From assembly GCA_963662175.1 (NCBI GenBank), contig OY759217.1:50878108-50942107 (forward strand): a stretch of DNA of 64,000 nucleotides. The letters run 5' to 3'. Shown in pieces: positions 29,823-40,853 of this stretch (position 1 is its first letter; each line of letters begins with the position of its first letter). The stretch comes from Aradus depressus (Eukaryota; Arthropoda; Insecta; Hemiptera; Aradidae). A program made the translations under genes and the position numbers. The notes below the pieces were generated by a model. That model was not told where the DNA came from, did no database searches, and saw only the letters and a list, made by a program, of their open reading frames with translations.

Positions 29823-30069
29823 TTTTATCCCAACGTTTTCACTGAAAATCTACGGCGTGGACCTTGACTACGCCTTAATGTTTTTTTTTTTGTTTTTTTT
29901 TTAGTTCATTGATATCAATAAACAACTGCTTTCTCTCTCTTCTTCGAGACCAGAAAATGGTACTTCTCTTGGGTCGTCTTTTCTCTGCTGATATTTTCAC
30001 ATGATTGATGTCCAGGAAGAGCTTTCTTATAACCTTTCCTATAACCTGTTTTTCCTCTTGTGTTGACAG

Positions 30070-30273
30070 GGTCATACATCCAGGCGTGGAAGCGGAACAT
30101 CGCTGTTCTGACAGCTGGCCAGGTGAAAGTCTCCCCTGACAGCCGCCTCGGGCTGACCGGTGCTCAGTACGATCTGGAGATCCGACAGACTGACGTGAAC
30201 GACACCGGCGAGTACATCTGCCAGGTGGCCGCCTATCAGCCCATCGAGATCACTCACTACCTCCTCGTCATGG
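30070..30273 (+). CDS. Exon of an Ig-superfamily neural cell-adhesion protein (klingon/lachesin type)
   Basis: A pyrimidine-rich tract and TTGACAG precede the exon and GTAAGT follows it directly. The exon is 204 bp: two bases completing a codon, 67 codons, then one base, so both introns are phase 1, as usual for Ig-domain exons. It reads SYIQAWKRNIAVLTAGQVKV, then LEIRQTDVNDTGEYICQVAA and a final ITHYLLVMG. W-K-R-x-x-A-V-L-T-A-G is the strand C region; LEI...D-x-G-x-Y-x-C is the strand E-F signature with the second Ig cysteine. These features match extracellular Ig domain 1 of the klingon/lachesin/neurotrimin-like group, GPI-linked or membrane-tethered homophilic adhesion proteins of neurons and glia. 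The first cysteine should lie in an upstream exon, outside this window or unseen. The exon is GC-rich (about 60%), unlike its flanks. This is one exon of a larger gene. Confidence 0.9.
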
Positions 30274-30325
30274 GTAAGTAGGCGTCTTGGGATGAGAGAG
30301 TGGGACCTCAACATGTACTGAGTAC

Positions 30326-31048
30326 TAGGGATGTAAAACTATCGATAGTTTACGTTAACGATAGTATCGATAGTTTAAGGACTTCATTTCATGAGATCCA
30401 CTGAAACGAAGGAAGGTTACATTTACTGTTCTTGTAGAGAGTTTCGTTGCTTTGAACTGAAAATTTACTATTCTTTTAGCGTGCTTTGTTGTTTTGAACT
30501 GGAAAATGAGTCGTAAACGGAAGTCCGATGTATGGAGTTACTTCGATAAGGATGTGTGTCCAAAAAATCTTGCAAAATGTCGTTTGTGCAGTACCGAATA
30601 CAGAACTTCCAGGAACACTTCCAATTTGAAGGATCACTTTTTGAGAAAATATCACAGCGATTACAACGGGAACGCCTTGTGCACACCTACAGATATAGAA
30701 GAGAATAGAGGTAGTGGAAGTGGAATTCGTTTTTACTTGAGCTCAACAAAAACATACGAAAGAAACTCCGAGGGGTACAGGATGCTCTTAAATCGCATTG
30801 TTTCATACATAGCCATTGATTTTCAAGCTTTCAACACAGTCAAAGACGAAGGTGTTGATTATTCTCTTCACCTTTGACAGTAAATTACAGTGTACGACAT
30901 CTTGTTCGTCTTCCTTAAATTACTTACATAGTATATGTCATGTGTGCATGTACATGAGCATAGAGTGAATTGATGTCACTTCTCCTTAAAAAAAACATTT
31001 CGATAGTACTATCGATATTGATATTACCATCGATAGTTTTACACCCTA
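30326..31048 (+). mobile_element. hAT-family transposon deletion derivative, 723 bp
   Basis: The 8-bp flanks CTGAGTAC (30318-30325) and CTGAGAAC (31049-31056) differ at one base, the hAT target duplication. The ends are inverted: TAGGGATGTAAAACTATCGA on the left and the complement of TAGGGTGTAAAACTATCGAT on the right, followed by ATCGATA-rich subterminal repeats. It carries only a transposase N-terminus. It lies in the intron 52 bp after the Ig exon donor. Confidence 0.92.
30506..30877 (+). pseudogene. hAT transposase N-terminus with BED zinc finger
   Basis: An ATG (MSRKRKSDVWSYFDKD) opens a 123-aa frame. A BED finger is clear: CRLC, then TSNLKDHFLRKYH (C-x2-C...H-x5-H), which binds the transposon ends. 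The segment LLNRIVSYIAIDFQAFNTVK matches the helical region after the BED finger in hAT transposases (usual form: MI..D..PFS.VED.GF). The frame then stops at 30877; the DDE/RNase H core and C-terminal dimerisation region are deleted. Such a protein could bind hAT ends but not cut them. No sign of host co-option is visible. Confidence 0.85.
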
Positions 31049-31056
31049 CTGAGAAC

Positions 31057-31472
31057 GAAGATGGGCTTAATACAAACTTGATCCGTCCCTCTCCGAAGTT
31101 CCTCTCTGTCTTCAGGTTACACAATGGACTCCCGGGTTCCTCTCCTCCATAGCTGTTCCAGGCTACTGTCGATGTACTGAAGACTTGAGAGTGTGCCGTA
31201 TCACCTGAAGCCACCTCATTAACGTAGTCTCAACGTAAGTTCGAGTTAGGCTTCAGTTTCTTACAGTTAGGATGGTTGTTAGAGTTTGTGGCCTTCATCT
31301 ACAATCCTTCCTTCAAACTAACGATGAAACTCGATCTCCCGTCCCGTGAAAGATTATATAGTAGGTAATCTTTGATTTAATTAAACCCCAAGTTTGGAAG
31401 CTCCTCTCCCAGCTTATAGATTACCTTCTGATCCTGTTGGCTTGATGTAATACAGCATTTCGGACCAGCCTC
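31057..31472. other. Intron sequence, nothing recognised
   Basis: No further Ig exon is found downstream within the window despite looking for a Y-x-C or W-x-K context next to a donor or acceptor. Confidence 0.4.
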
Positions 31473-31570
31473 CCCAGCTTTTCGGAACAGCATCCCCAGC
31501 TTTTCGGTAGCCTCCCCAGCTTTTCGGTCCAGCCTCCCCCGCTTTTCGGTCCAGCCTCCCCAGCTTTTCA
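31473..31570. repeat. 20-22-bp minisatellite, about 5 units
   Basis: CCCCAGCTTTTCGGNCCAGC plus CT is repeated with minor changes; one unit has lost two bases and the fourth reads CCCCCGC. Confidence 0.88.
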
Positions 31571-31794
31571 CCCATTTCTAGCAATTTTGACATTGTACGG
31601 GTAAGCTCGTGTCAGATCCTCATAATTCTATTATATGTACATCTTGTTATACATAAGTCCTAGCAAATTCCACCTGTTCCGAACAGAAAAAAAAAAATCT
31701 ACATTATCTGATGAAATAATTAGCTTATCGTTTAACATCCGAAACAGTTGGGGAGCTCTAAACTTTTATTTGTTAAAAAAATAAATGAATGTTA

Positions 31795-32045
31795 TGTGGC
31801 CATTACAGGACTTTCTTATACCAACCACGCTTACGGATCACTCTCTCTCCTCCTCCCCCTTTTCAAAATCATTTCATACTGGTATTACTATATGAGAGTA
31901 ATGAGTTGGAGTCAGCGGTATTTTTCTGTTTCATTGTCCTGAGAGTGACATTCTCACACTCAGTGATGCCAGTATAAAATAATTTTGGAATGGGGAAGGG
32001 AAGAGAGAGTGATGTATAAGCGTGGTTGGTATAAGGACTTGGCGA
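31795..32045. mobile_element. Fold-back repeat family E, two-armed copy
   Basis: The left arm CTTTCTTATACCAACCACGC, then ACGGATCACTCTCTCTCC and AAAATCATTTCATACTGG, is mirrored on the right by CCAGTATAAAATAATTTTGG and AGAGAGAGTGATGTATAAGC with GTGGTTGGTATAAGGAC. Spacer about 90 bp, no coding capacity. Single arms occur at 26868, 34345 and 44550. Confidence 0.75.
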
Positions 32046-32540
32046 CGGGAAATTTTATAGAAAACAGTTTTGATAAGAACTAATTTCTCAATAGGACTAA
32101 CAGTTCTCGGGTAAATCAAAGAAACGTCTAAAAATATGTGTTTCAAAACTTCATTTTAGGACGGTTTTCGGCATGAATCTCAAAAAACGGACGATAATAC
32201 AAAAAATTGTATTATTTCAATTGTATAAAACATGTATTTCAGTATTTTATCATAAATGTGGTCTCAATTTTCGTCTGATTTCGGCCAAAATCTAATCAGA
32301 TCTAAGTTAGTACATGTGATTCCTTCATTCCAAATTTCAAGTTCATAACTACAATCATTTTTGCGGTAGAGAGCTAGACTATAGAACAAGACAGACATCA
32401 TCGCGAAAATGGTCAAAAAGTATTCAGAGGACCTTGAAACGTGGAAATGCGTTGAAACCTCGATCTCGCATTTTCGCAAGATTACAATATTTCCTCTATA
32501 CTACACTCGTAGGTATAAGAATGTAAAAAATCGTCGGTTT
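32046..32540 (+). repeat. Dispersed repeat family F
   Basis: Marker blocks: CTCAATAGGACTAACAG, TTCATTTTAGGACGGTTTTC, GTGGTCTCAATTTTCGTCTG, CAGATCTAAGTTAGTAC, GCGAAAATGGTCAAAAAGTA and AACGTGGAAATGCGTTGAAA. Related copies occur at 41470-41600, 42220-42600 and within 43460-44470. Non-coding and unnamed; it lies beside family E here and at 44.2-44.6 kb. Confidence 0.65.
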
Positions 32541-32939
32541 ATCACCAGCAGGTTTAGTAGGTTCATGGTCTTCGAGTCGTGGACGTCTACCCATAGCTCA
32601 CACATTTTCAGAGACCGGGCTCCTTATGCAATTTTTGAATACTGACTCACGGTTTCAGGTTTCAGAGGGTAGTTTCCCGATCTGTGGGAGGAATCCAGTA
32701 TCTGAGAGCCGTGAAAGTTTCTTGTTGCCATTGTGTTGTTATTAAGTAAACCAAACCAGAGAAGATAGTCAAGTCTCCTCCTCTCCTCATGAATATTCAA
32801 TTCAAGGAAATGACGTAGATATTATATTTCTTGAGAGGAGCGAGTAGTAAAACACTAGCCCAATGGAATTAGACTACTAAGGATTCTCTCTGCAGGCACC
32901 AATTTTCTTTCCCAGGCCATATGATGTATAGGGGGAGTT
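32541..32939. other. No gene recognised
   Basis: Mixed composition; no coding signal. Confidence 0.4.
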
Positions 32940-33790
32940 TGTGGTAAATAAAAAAATGTTAAATAAAATTAATAAATATATAAATAATAATAAAATTAAT
33001 ATAAAAAGAATAAATAACAAAAATTAAATAAATAAACAATAAATTACCACATTTTCTGTAGACATTTTATATCTCTGGTATTTTACTCAATTTTGATTTC
33101 TACAGTAATTTCCGAAAAGGGCCCTAAAAAAATATCAAAAGGTCAAGGCGTGCAATTTTCAAGAAAGTGCACGTAATTTATCAAACTTTTCATTTGGATT
33201 TCTAAAGAGATGCCATATGTTTTACAAAAAAATTTCAATAATATTAGATCTAATCCAAAGGTTTTTAAATCATCTTACTGGACCAACAGAGAAAATGAAT
33301 AGCATAGAATTTACGAGAACAAATAATTGTGTTTATATTCTTACATCTACATTATAAAATTAAAAAACTAAATATTGAAACAAAAATCAAAAGGAAAATG
33401 GTGTAGTAAATCGTACAAACTAAATTTTAAAACTATTTCAATATTTTGGCCATTCTTCAAATTTATGTTATATATTTTGTACATATAAATAAATAACAGT
33501 ACCTTCTTTGTGGATCAATTTTATTGTTAATTCATCACATCTTAAGCCTAAACACAACTCTACATCTTCACTCAGATCGTCTCCTCTCAACCCAGACCTC
33601 GACTCGTCTCTACACTAATTCAAAAACAGCTGATGGCCGTGTTTTGTTTTCTACTCATTTGTTTTAAAAGAAAATGCATTCATGTATGTATTTACTAATT
33701 CAGTTGCTTTTTTGGATTTTATAGAAAAATAAATATAATTAATTTTTTAATATTAATAATTTAAATGTATTTTTTATACATCACAAGTTA
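32940..33790 (+). repeat. Long AT-rich dispersed repeat, copy 2 (paralogue of 10170-11235)
   Basis: Keeps the same block order as copy 1 (TTGATTTCTACAGTA at 33089, CCGAAAAGGGCCCTAA at 33111, AACTTTTCATTTGGATTTCT at 33184, AACAGCTGATGG at about 33625). It lacks the SINE present in copy 1. Confidence 0.8.
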
Positions 33791-34344
33791 TGTAATCGGT
33801 GAGAAATTGGATGTTGAGTTTGAACAGAAATTTAATATTATCCAAACCCTGATTTCAAAAACACAAAAAAAGAAGTCGATGAATCACCGGCTATGTACTT
33901 CCCCAGCACGAATTAATCAGTTATGTTTTCGCTCTCTCTACAAAGCCAATCGACCGTTTGGGCTAAAACTCAATATTTGTATTACATTCATAGTGGCTTC
34001 TAAATACTCATACTAAACCATCGACAGTTATTAGGATTTTGAGTTCATCTTGCATATGCTGAAAATTGATAGTTGTCGTGAGAGCTTAATACAAAAACTA
34101 TAATAACTCCCATTGTAATAAATGTATTGACATGAAATTTCATTTGTAAGTTCGAAAACCCATAAAGTCCACACCTATTTAATTGTCAACCAAATCGGGC
34201 GTTAGAAATGGGGGATGAGAGGGAGGGCGCAACTCATAAACTCCAATAACTGCCGATGTAATGAATGTATCGACAGAAAATTTAGTTTGAGTATTCAGAA
34301 GGTCTTATGTAAGTAAACTATAGCTGTTTCATATATCCAGTAGT
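33791..34344. repeat. Family D fragments in both orientations
   Basis: 33791-33860 plus-sense proximal block (GTAATCGGTGAGAAATTGGA). 33878-34040 inverted distal end (GATGAATCACCGGCTATGTA, TCCCCAGCACGAATTAATCA). 34085-34320 plus-sense middle (TGCCGATGTAATGAATGTAT at 34251). Confidence 0.65.
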
Positions 34345-34425
34345 GGCAGTTTGAAATAAATTTGAGAGAGGGGAGGGTAGAGATCTGTACAAAAATGCTT
34401 GGTATAAGAAAGTCCTGTAATGACC
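34345..34425 (-). repeat. Family E single arm
   Basis: GAGAGAGGGGAGGGTAGAGA followed by CTTGGTATAAGAAAGTCCTG, inverted relative to 26868. Confidence 0.6.
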
Positions 34426-34459
34426 CCACCTTTTTTTTTTTTACAAAATGATGGTTTTT

Positions 34460-34556
34460 GTAGCCTGTTTGATGATGAGGGCAACATGAAAGCCGACATT
34501 ATAATAAAGTCTGTGTGAGGTCAGACTCCATTTTTATTTTGAGAACCGAGAAAAAA
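34460..34556 (+). mobile_element. Fragment of the hammerhead-bearing repeat (family ii, copy D)
   Basis: TTGATGATGAGGGCAACATG, GAAAGCCGAC, then ATAATAAAGTCTGTGTGAGG and TTTTTATTTTGAGAACC, aligned with the arm of the element at 5815. The ribozyme-like core (34469-34500) is decayed: C3 is T, stem II is broken and stem III is lost. Confidence 0.55.
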
Positions 34557-34767
34557 TACTACCAGAGCGCTCTTTCGTCACCCTACTTTAAGGGGTAAGG
34601 GGTCTTAAGCGAATACCTGACATCGTACATTATTGAGACCTTCGCTTAACTTAATGGTATCCGAAGGACGGCGTGCTAAAGGGTTTTTCACCTCCCAGAT
34701 AAAAAAAACCTAAAGGCCTCAGTAAGCAAGACTACAGTATGTACACCACTGAGCTACCTGCGCCCTC
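34557..34767 (-). mobile_element. SINE copy, degraded head
   Basis: CTACCAGAGCGCTCTTTCG, ACCTGACATCGTACA, ATCCGAAGGACGGCGTGC and the end GAGCTACCTGCGCCCTC. The B-box region is deleted. Confidence 0.88.
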
Positions 34768-35370
34768 AACTTCTCTTTTCACATTAGTGATTTGTATCTA
34801 TTAAAAAAGCAATTTAGTAAAAAAATAATATATATTTTCCCTTGAATAAATCTTTTTGCGTCTTCCCTTATTTTATTTTTCGAACGTGGTATATATGAAG
34901 AGAGAGAACGTTATAACAGATATCAGTAGAGATCTGCAAATGGGTTAATTTCCTGTCCTATATAGTAGAGGTTGTTATATAAGTCAGTCTTTGAGGCCAC
35001 TCCTCGATAAAATCTCAGGTTTTCTGACTACGATATGCGTTATTTTAATTTCCTCCGAAAGTATTCCTTCTTCGTTCACCAGAAGGATAAGGGAAGCCTT
35101 GTAATCCTTTCTGAGGAGCAATCAGTTTTACTTTCCCAGATATACGAAATATAGTGAAAGTTCAATCGGTCAGAAGTTCTAAGGAGAAATGAAAGGATTA
35201 ACAGGAGAGCTGAAACTTATGTGTAAGTCAAGGTATGTCCTCAAACTCAGAGATCAAAGGCTCAATAAGGCAAACATAGAAAGTAAGAGTCCACCAAGTA
35301 AAAGTTATCACAGGTGTAGAGAGAGCGCGGAAACTTATGTGTGACTCCTGGTGCATTTCTCATTTTCAGA
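34768..35370. other. No gene recognised
   Basis: No coding signal or repeat match. Confidence 0.4.
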
Positions 35371-35925
35371 GATGTAGGGCCCTGGATGTCGGCAGATAGA
35401 CTTCAACCAGATACGATGATAGCCCATAATGATGAAAAATATATTCTGATTTGTCCCAAGATAGCCGAAGAAGTAATATACAATATATGTCCCTTGTGAC
35501 AACGAATCGTGATATTTTCTGAAAAACACATAAATACACCATGTCCGTAGATAGGCTTCAACAAGATAGGGAAGAGGACGGCGGTTGCTCAGTGGTATGC
35601 GTGCTTGCCTAGTGAGCTCAAGATCGCGGGGTCAAAACCCGGCCGAGGTCCTTAGTTTATTTTACCTGGGAGGTAAAAAAAATTTAAGAATGCCATGTCC
35701 ACCTAAGTGACGAAAGAGCGCTCTGGTAGTAGGCAATATGACTTTGTAGTTAAAGCCCGGGCATGAGTCATAATAACTAACAAGATAAGATGACTGTCAA
35801 CCACAAGTATAGATTATGGGTAGTCCTTGTGTCATCGTTTCCTTATATTTTCTGAAAAAACCATTAATACAGCAATGTCGGTAGATAGGCTTTATCCAGA
35901 TACGATGACGTCGGGCTACCATTAG
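35371..35925. repeat. Repeat family G cluster
   Basis: TTTTCTGAAAAACACATAAA and ATGTCGGNAGATAGNCTTCA with AACCAGATACGATGA recur at about 35384, 35515 and 35845, and a further copy is at 50695. A SINE (35574-35781) lies between the second and third. Confidence 0.6.
35574..35781 (+). mobile_element. SINE with large internal deletion
   Basis: Head GAGGACGGCGGTTGCTCAGT with a mutated B box (GCGGGGTCAAAACCC), then a jump from AGGTAAAAAAAATTTAAGAA to TGTCCACCTAAGTGACGAAA and a normal 3' end. Confidence 0.88.
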
Positions 35926-36829
35926 TGAGGATAGTAATTCCGGGTAGAACCGAGATCGGCCAATGCAGAATCGAGTAGTAGAATTTCCCGGTTCTCGGTT
36001 CAAGACCCGGTCCCAGGTTCACTAAGTTTCTGCTCTTCCTCTGAGCCTTTGATCACTTTATACATTATACATACTGGTGGTCTCTTACCCCATTTGAGGG
36101 TTCCAGACCCGGGAGTCGGGGGCTCGAATGCAGGTCCAGGTCTGGACCCAAGCATGGATATGAGTCCGAGTCTGGAACTGTTGACCCGAGGTTCACCCAG
36201 TACTGCACTCTCCAGGAACCGGTCTCGGGTCTACCCCTCGTTCTAAAAATGGCTTCTGAATTCTCAAACTAAATTTTATGTCGATATATTCATTATATCA
36301 ACAGTTATAGGGGTCATTCATTTGAGAACACGAAAGTCCTGGCCAATTACGTAACTACCCCTATACTTCGTATAATATTTCCGTTAAATCTTAACATCAT
36401 TGCAAAAGAAAAGTAACTTTAGTGTGTAACCTTCGCGAAGTTGAGGTAAGTTCGTTGCTTGGAAGCAAACTGTTTTCTTGGATCTTGGCCATACATCATC
36501 TCAATATGTACTTCTTGAAAAGTGTCGTTAAAATGATAAATAAATGTGAAGTGTGGCTTCTAGAACCGACATAATTCTATTTTATATCCAGGTTTATCTT
36601 CTTTATTGCCGACGATGGCACATGAGGCCAAGATTATCTTATATCTCAAAATACCATCCAGTTGTCAGGCGCGGGTACAGAGGGGGCCATCGCTCACCCC
36701 TCTACAATACACTTTTTTAGGTTTTTAAGTACATATTGAAAACAACAAATATTAAGATTAACTTATTATATTCTGCACATTATTATTGAGTCACCCATTG
36801 TCGAGAAAAAAACGAAAATTAAGTTAGCA
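35926..36829. other. No gene; short family D fragment inside
   Basis: 35940-36240 is GC-richer with scattered GGTTC/GAACC and CCAGGTCTGGACC palindromes. 36244-36375 is an inverted family D remnant (CTCAAACTAAATTTTATGTC then TTACGTAACTACCCCTATA). Confidence 0.45.
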
Positions 36830-37100
36830 ACGCTATGAATGAACGTATCGACACGAAATTGTATACAAATATCCAGAACCCTCTAAGGACGACACCTATT
36901 GATTTGTAGCCAAATCGGCCCAAGGAAATAGGGGGCTCAACTTGAAAACCTTAATAACTGCAGATGTAATGAATGTATCAACACAAAATTTAGTGTGAGG
37001 ATTTAGGAGCCCTTATAATCAACTATTCATTATTAACCCAAATGGTCGATTGGTTATGGAGGGAGAGGAAAACTCAATTGATTAATTCGTGATGATTATA
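36830..37100 (+). repeat. Family D copy, well preserved
   Basis: GAACGTATCGACACGAAATT, AGCCAAATCGGCCCAAGG, TGCAGATGTAATGAATGTAT, AATGGTCGATTGGTTATGGA and AACTCAATTGATTAATTCGT in order. It lacks the final GGGGAAGTAC. Confidence 0.8.
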
Positions 37101-38810
37101 TTGATGATAAAATTTTTTTTTATTAGGTTTAATTGCTATCATTAGTTTATCATCATTCGTCCGGTTTAAAAGTTCGTTACTTTGCTACTTGCACCTAACA
37201 AAATTATCCCCCACCCTCCCGGAAACACTTTTATCACCCAAAACATGGCGCCTGAGTTGTTGAGATATATTTTATATATTCTTGTTTATTACATTTATTT
37301 CGATAAGAAATAATGCAATAAAACTTTAATTATTTCCAAAAGCGTGTCGCGGATATATACAGTAGAGTCCCGCTAATCCGGACTAGATGGGACCAGGATC
37401 ACCGAAAGTCTGGGGATTAAACTGAATTTACTGTAAAATGCATATGATAAAATTTATCATATAAATTTATATATATATAAATAAATATATATATTATATA
37501 TAAATAAATATAAATATTTAATATTTTAGCGATTTTTTTTTCTCTCATAAATACACCTTTTCCTTCATCTTAATTTTATTTTCAATGCTACATAATGATA
37601 TGTAGATCTAAGTTTTCGACCTACTGTACAAAAGAAACCACGGTACATTAATGTTGTAATATAAAAATTAAGAATTTTAAAAACGAAATATGTAAACGTT
37701 AAATTCTGAACAGGACTATAAAATAAAAATAGGACTATTAAATATAAAATAAAGCAAGGGGTAATCCACGACAAAACCATACAATTGTTTGCTTCGGTTC
37801 ACCGATTTCACTCAAAATTAGCAGGTGGTTTCCACCACAAAACACATGAATTTTCCCAAAATTTGGAGTCATTATCTCAAAAACTGCACTTTCTAGATCC
37901 AATTTAATGAAATTGGCCATTTTTTAAAATTTAAATTTAAAAAACCTAAGAAAAAGTAGTTATTGCTTGTAAAAAATGTATTTTTAACTGAAACACAGTT
38001 TTTAAAAGACACTAATCGATGGGAAATTTTTTGAGAAATCTAAAACCGCAAAAATGTTTTTGCCATGTTGCGACGCATTGAAGAATCGATACCTTATTGA
38101 AGAAGAAGCCTAATTTCTTTCGAAACTTCTCTGTCCTCATCAAGTAGTGAATCTAAACAAACATAAACCAGAACAATCAAAAAAAAATAGTTATATCACA
38201 ATGCTAGTCAACAATTTAGAAAAAATAAGTTATACGTTACCTACGTGATAAGAGTATAAAAGTGATGAAATGTTTTAACATGAGAGAATACGTAAAAAAT
38301 TATTAATTATATTAACCTATTTCATGTAAAACTACCTGAAGTTTGAGGGGTAAAAAGAAGCTAGTGACTCATCTCAGGGTGAAGTTGGCATTGAGTGATT
38401 GTGATGAGAGCGGGCTGACCCCCACTCCCTTCCTCCACAGCGACCCCAAACAATGTTCAAAAAGGGGGTATATCAAATTGGGTTCTCCAATTCACAAAAT
38501 GGTCTCTTTATGCTTTAAGCCATTTTTTCAAACCAGTCAAATATGGAGGCCCTTGTCTTATTTTTATTACATCTACTAGAACTGGACAAATGTTATTTAT
38601 TAATATCTTAATAGTTATCTTAAAGACCCTACAAAACTAATATAATTTTAATAAATATAATTTGGTACAAGTTTTTCTATAATATTTATTTCTAAGCCTA
38701 AATATACATTTTTGACTGATAAATATCAGCCTTCTAGATATATGTATATCTCGATAGATTAAACAAGAATATAAGTATAGAATATTTTTTCCAGACTATA
38801 TTATTACTAT
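37101..38810. other. No gene; AT-rich, with a pogo-type end
   Basis: Apart from the pogo-like terminus at 37362, no repeat or coding pattern is recognised. The minus-strand motif around 38105-38145 has TGATGAGG...CGAAAG order but a poor stem. Confidence 0.45.
37362..37435 (+). mobile_element. pogo/Tigger-type transposon terminus (solo end)
   Basis: CAGTAGAGTCCCGCTAATCC continuing GGACTAGATGGGACCAGG matches the characteristic end of pogo/Tigger elements, preceded by TA. No opposite end or transposase is seen nearby. Confidence 0.65.
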
Positions 38811-38849
38811 TTATATTACATTATAGAGTTGTGTCTGTTTAATATTATA

Positions 38850-39342
38850 AAACAACTATTATTTCTATGTATTTACTATTATTATTACTATTATTAATTA
38901 CATTATAAAGTTGTATCTGTTTAATATGCACTATTTCTATGTATTTACTATTATTAATTATATTATAAAGTTGTATCTGTTTAATATGCACTATTTCTAT
39001 GTATTTACTATTATTAATTACATTATAAAGTTGTATCTGTTTAATATGCACTATTTCTATGTATTTACTATTATTAATTACATTATAAAGTTGTATCTGT
39101 TTAATATGCACTATTTCTATGTATTTACTATTATTAATTACATTATAAAGTTGTATCTGTTTAATATGCACTATTTCTATGTATTTACTATTATTAATTA
39201 CATTATAAAGTTGTATCTGTTTAATATGCACTATTTCTATGTATTTACTATTATTAATTACATTATAAAGTTGTATCTGTTTAATATGCACTATTTCTAT
39301 GTATTTACTATTATTAATTACATTATAAAGTTGTATCTGTTG
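38850..39342. repeat. 60-bp tandem repeat, about 8 units
   Basis: Units contain TTGTATCTGTTTAATATGCA and CTATTTCTATGTATTTACTA at exact 60-bp spacing from 38911 to 39330 with almost no differences. The first one or two units (38812-38910) are diverged. The period is a multiple of three, so long frames stay open on both strands by repetition alone; I do not call them genes. Confidence 0.97.
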
Positions 39343-39599
39343 CATTTATGAAACAATTAAACCTTTAGCTGTTTGATTCTGTGAGAGAGGAAATAAATAA
39401 ATCGAAATAAACAGACATTTCCAAAGCTACAAACAGTTCACAATGGAACTCTGGACTCGATTAAAATTCATTAGAACTTTGTATCGCAACTCATCTTAAT
39501 TGAAAAACAGAACAATAATAGTTATTGTCGGGAACAACTTTAATTAAACTAAAGTAACTTTCAGTTAAATATATTTTTTTGTTGAAAAAACATTGAAAA

Positions 39600-39823
39600 C
39601 GCCATCTTTCGGTTGAATCGTTAGAGCGATTGTCCAGAGCCTGTACGATGTCAGGTACTCGTTAAAGACCCCTTGGCTAGGTGAATAAAAATTTAGGGTA
39701 AACAAAATTTAGGATTCCCATAGCAGAGTCGGACTCATGTCCACCAGTGTAACGAAAGACGGCTCTGGTAGTATGCGATATGACCTCTTAGTTAAAAGCC
39801 CGGGCATGAGTCAACTGACTAAC
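39600..39823 (+). mobile_element. SINE, 5'-truncated
   Basis: From GCCATCTTTCGGTTGAATCG through CCTGTACGATGTCAGGTACT to GGGCATGAGTCAACTGACTA. Confidence 0.9.
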
Positions 39824-39884
39824 AATGAATTTATACATTTATTTAGATAACAAAATTGAAGAATTGCTAAGAAAATATCAGAGA

Positions 39885-40010
39885 TAGCGTGTTTGCCTAC
39901 TGTCCTCAAGATGGCTGATTCGAAGTCAGACCGGAGCATACCTTGAGCCCTCTGGTAATAGGAGTTATGACGTAGTTAAAGCCAGGGCATGAGTCACAAA
40001 AACGAACAAC
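39885..40010 (+). mobile_element. SINE, old copy with internal deletion
   Basis: AGCGTGTTTGCCTACTGTCC, a decayed B box (CTGATTCGAAGTC), then a jump to CTCTGGTAATAGGAGTTATG and GGCATGAGTCACAAAAACGA. Confidence 0.75.
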
Positions 40011-40323
40011 TATATTTGAAGTGATACAATTTTTCGTCTCTCTATCACTCTCTCTCTCTCTCCACCCCCTTTCTCTCCCTTTTCTCCCGAATCAGAACGC
40101 AGGGTAACGAATATTGAAATATTAGCCAGTTGTTCTTTAGCCTTTACTCCGTGCGGGGGGATTTGCCACTGATGATGATGTTGCTTTTCAACGCTGTTCT
40201 GGTCAAAAATAAAACAGTGGAAACTATAACGTTTATTATTCTATGAGAAATCTCTTCTCACGACATCTTATTATAACATATGAATATTAAAATATGTTTT
40301 ATTATTGATTGTTTGGAAAATAA

Positions 40324-40817
40324 TCATATATATAAAGCTGAAAATGTCTGTGCGTTGTACCGCTATAACTCACGAACGGCTTCATGGATTTGATTAATTT
40401 TTTTTTAAATTTGTTCGTCATCGTCTGTGGAAGGTTATAGGCGTATTAGTATCTCAATATCTGGTCCATCCCAGCATCCACCCACGCAATCTTTGTAACT
40501 CAAAAACCACTGCAATGATTAATTAGGAATCTTTTTGAATAGATAAGTTTTATCTACCGGAAGGTTAAGGTCTATTTTTTAATCAACCCCTGGTCCATCC
40601 CAGCATCCACTCACGCAATCTTTGTAACTCGAAAAACATTGCAACGATTAATGAGAAATCTTTTTGAATAAATTAGTTTTAGCTCCAAAGCTGAAGGACT
40701 GAAAGGACTATAATCCTTATTCCGTATGAATAATTGAAAATTATAACATGAATGTACTGTCGAGGAACTGAATAGCCTTATAGGAGATATTGGGAGAACG
40801 CCGGGTATTACTGCTAG
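40324..40817 (+). mobile_element. Non-autonomous Helitron, 494 bp
   Basis: Begins TCATATATATAAAGCTGAAA after host A and ends with an imperfect hairpin (GAACGCCGGG), then TATTACTGCTAG before host T. It is the same family as 18167-18853 but lacks about 190 bp of its interior. The pair of TGGTCCATCCCAGCATCCAC segments shows the same internal duplication. Confidence 0.9.
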
Positions 40818-40853
40818 TTAGATATATATTTGATAATTGTCACTATGGAGTAG

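Noticed and set aside
38105..38145. A further hammerhead-like string on the minus strand (TTGATGAGGACAG ... TTTCGAAAG)
   Set aside because: C3 is replaced by T, stem II pairs poorly and there is no palindromic stem III. It is too weak to list with the others.
38845..39351. 166- and 146-codon frames on opposite strands
   Set aside because: Pure products of a 60-bp repeat whose length is divisible by three.
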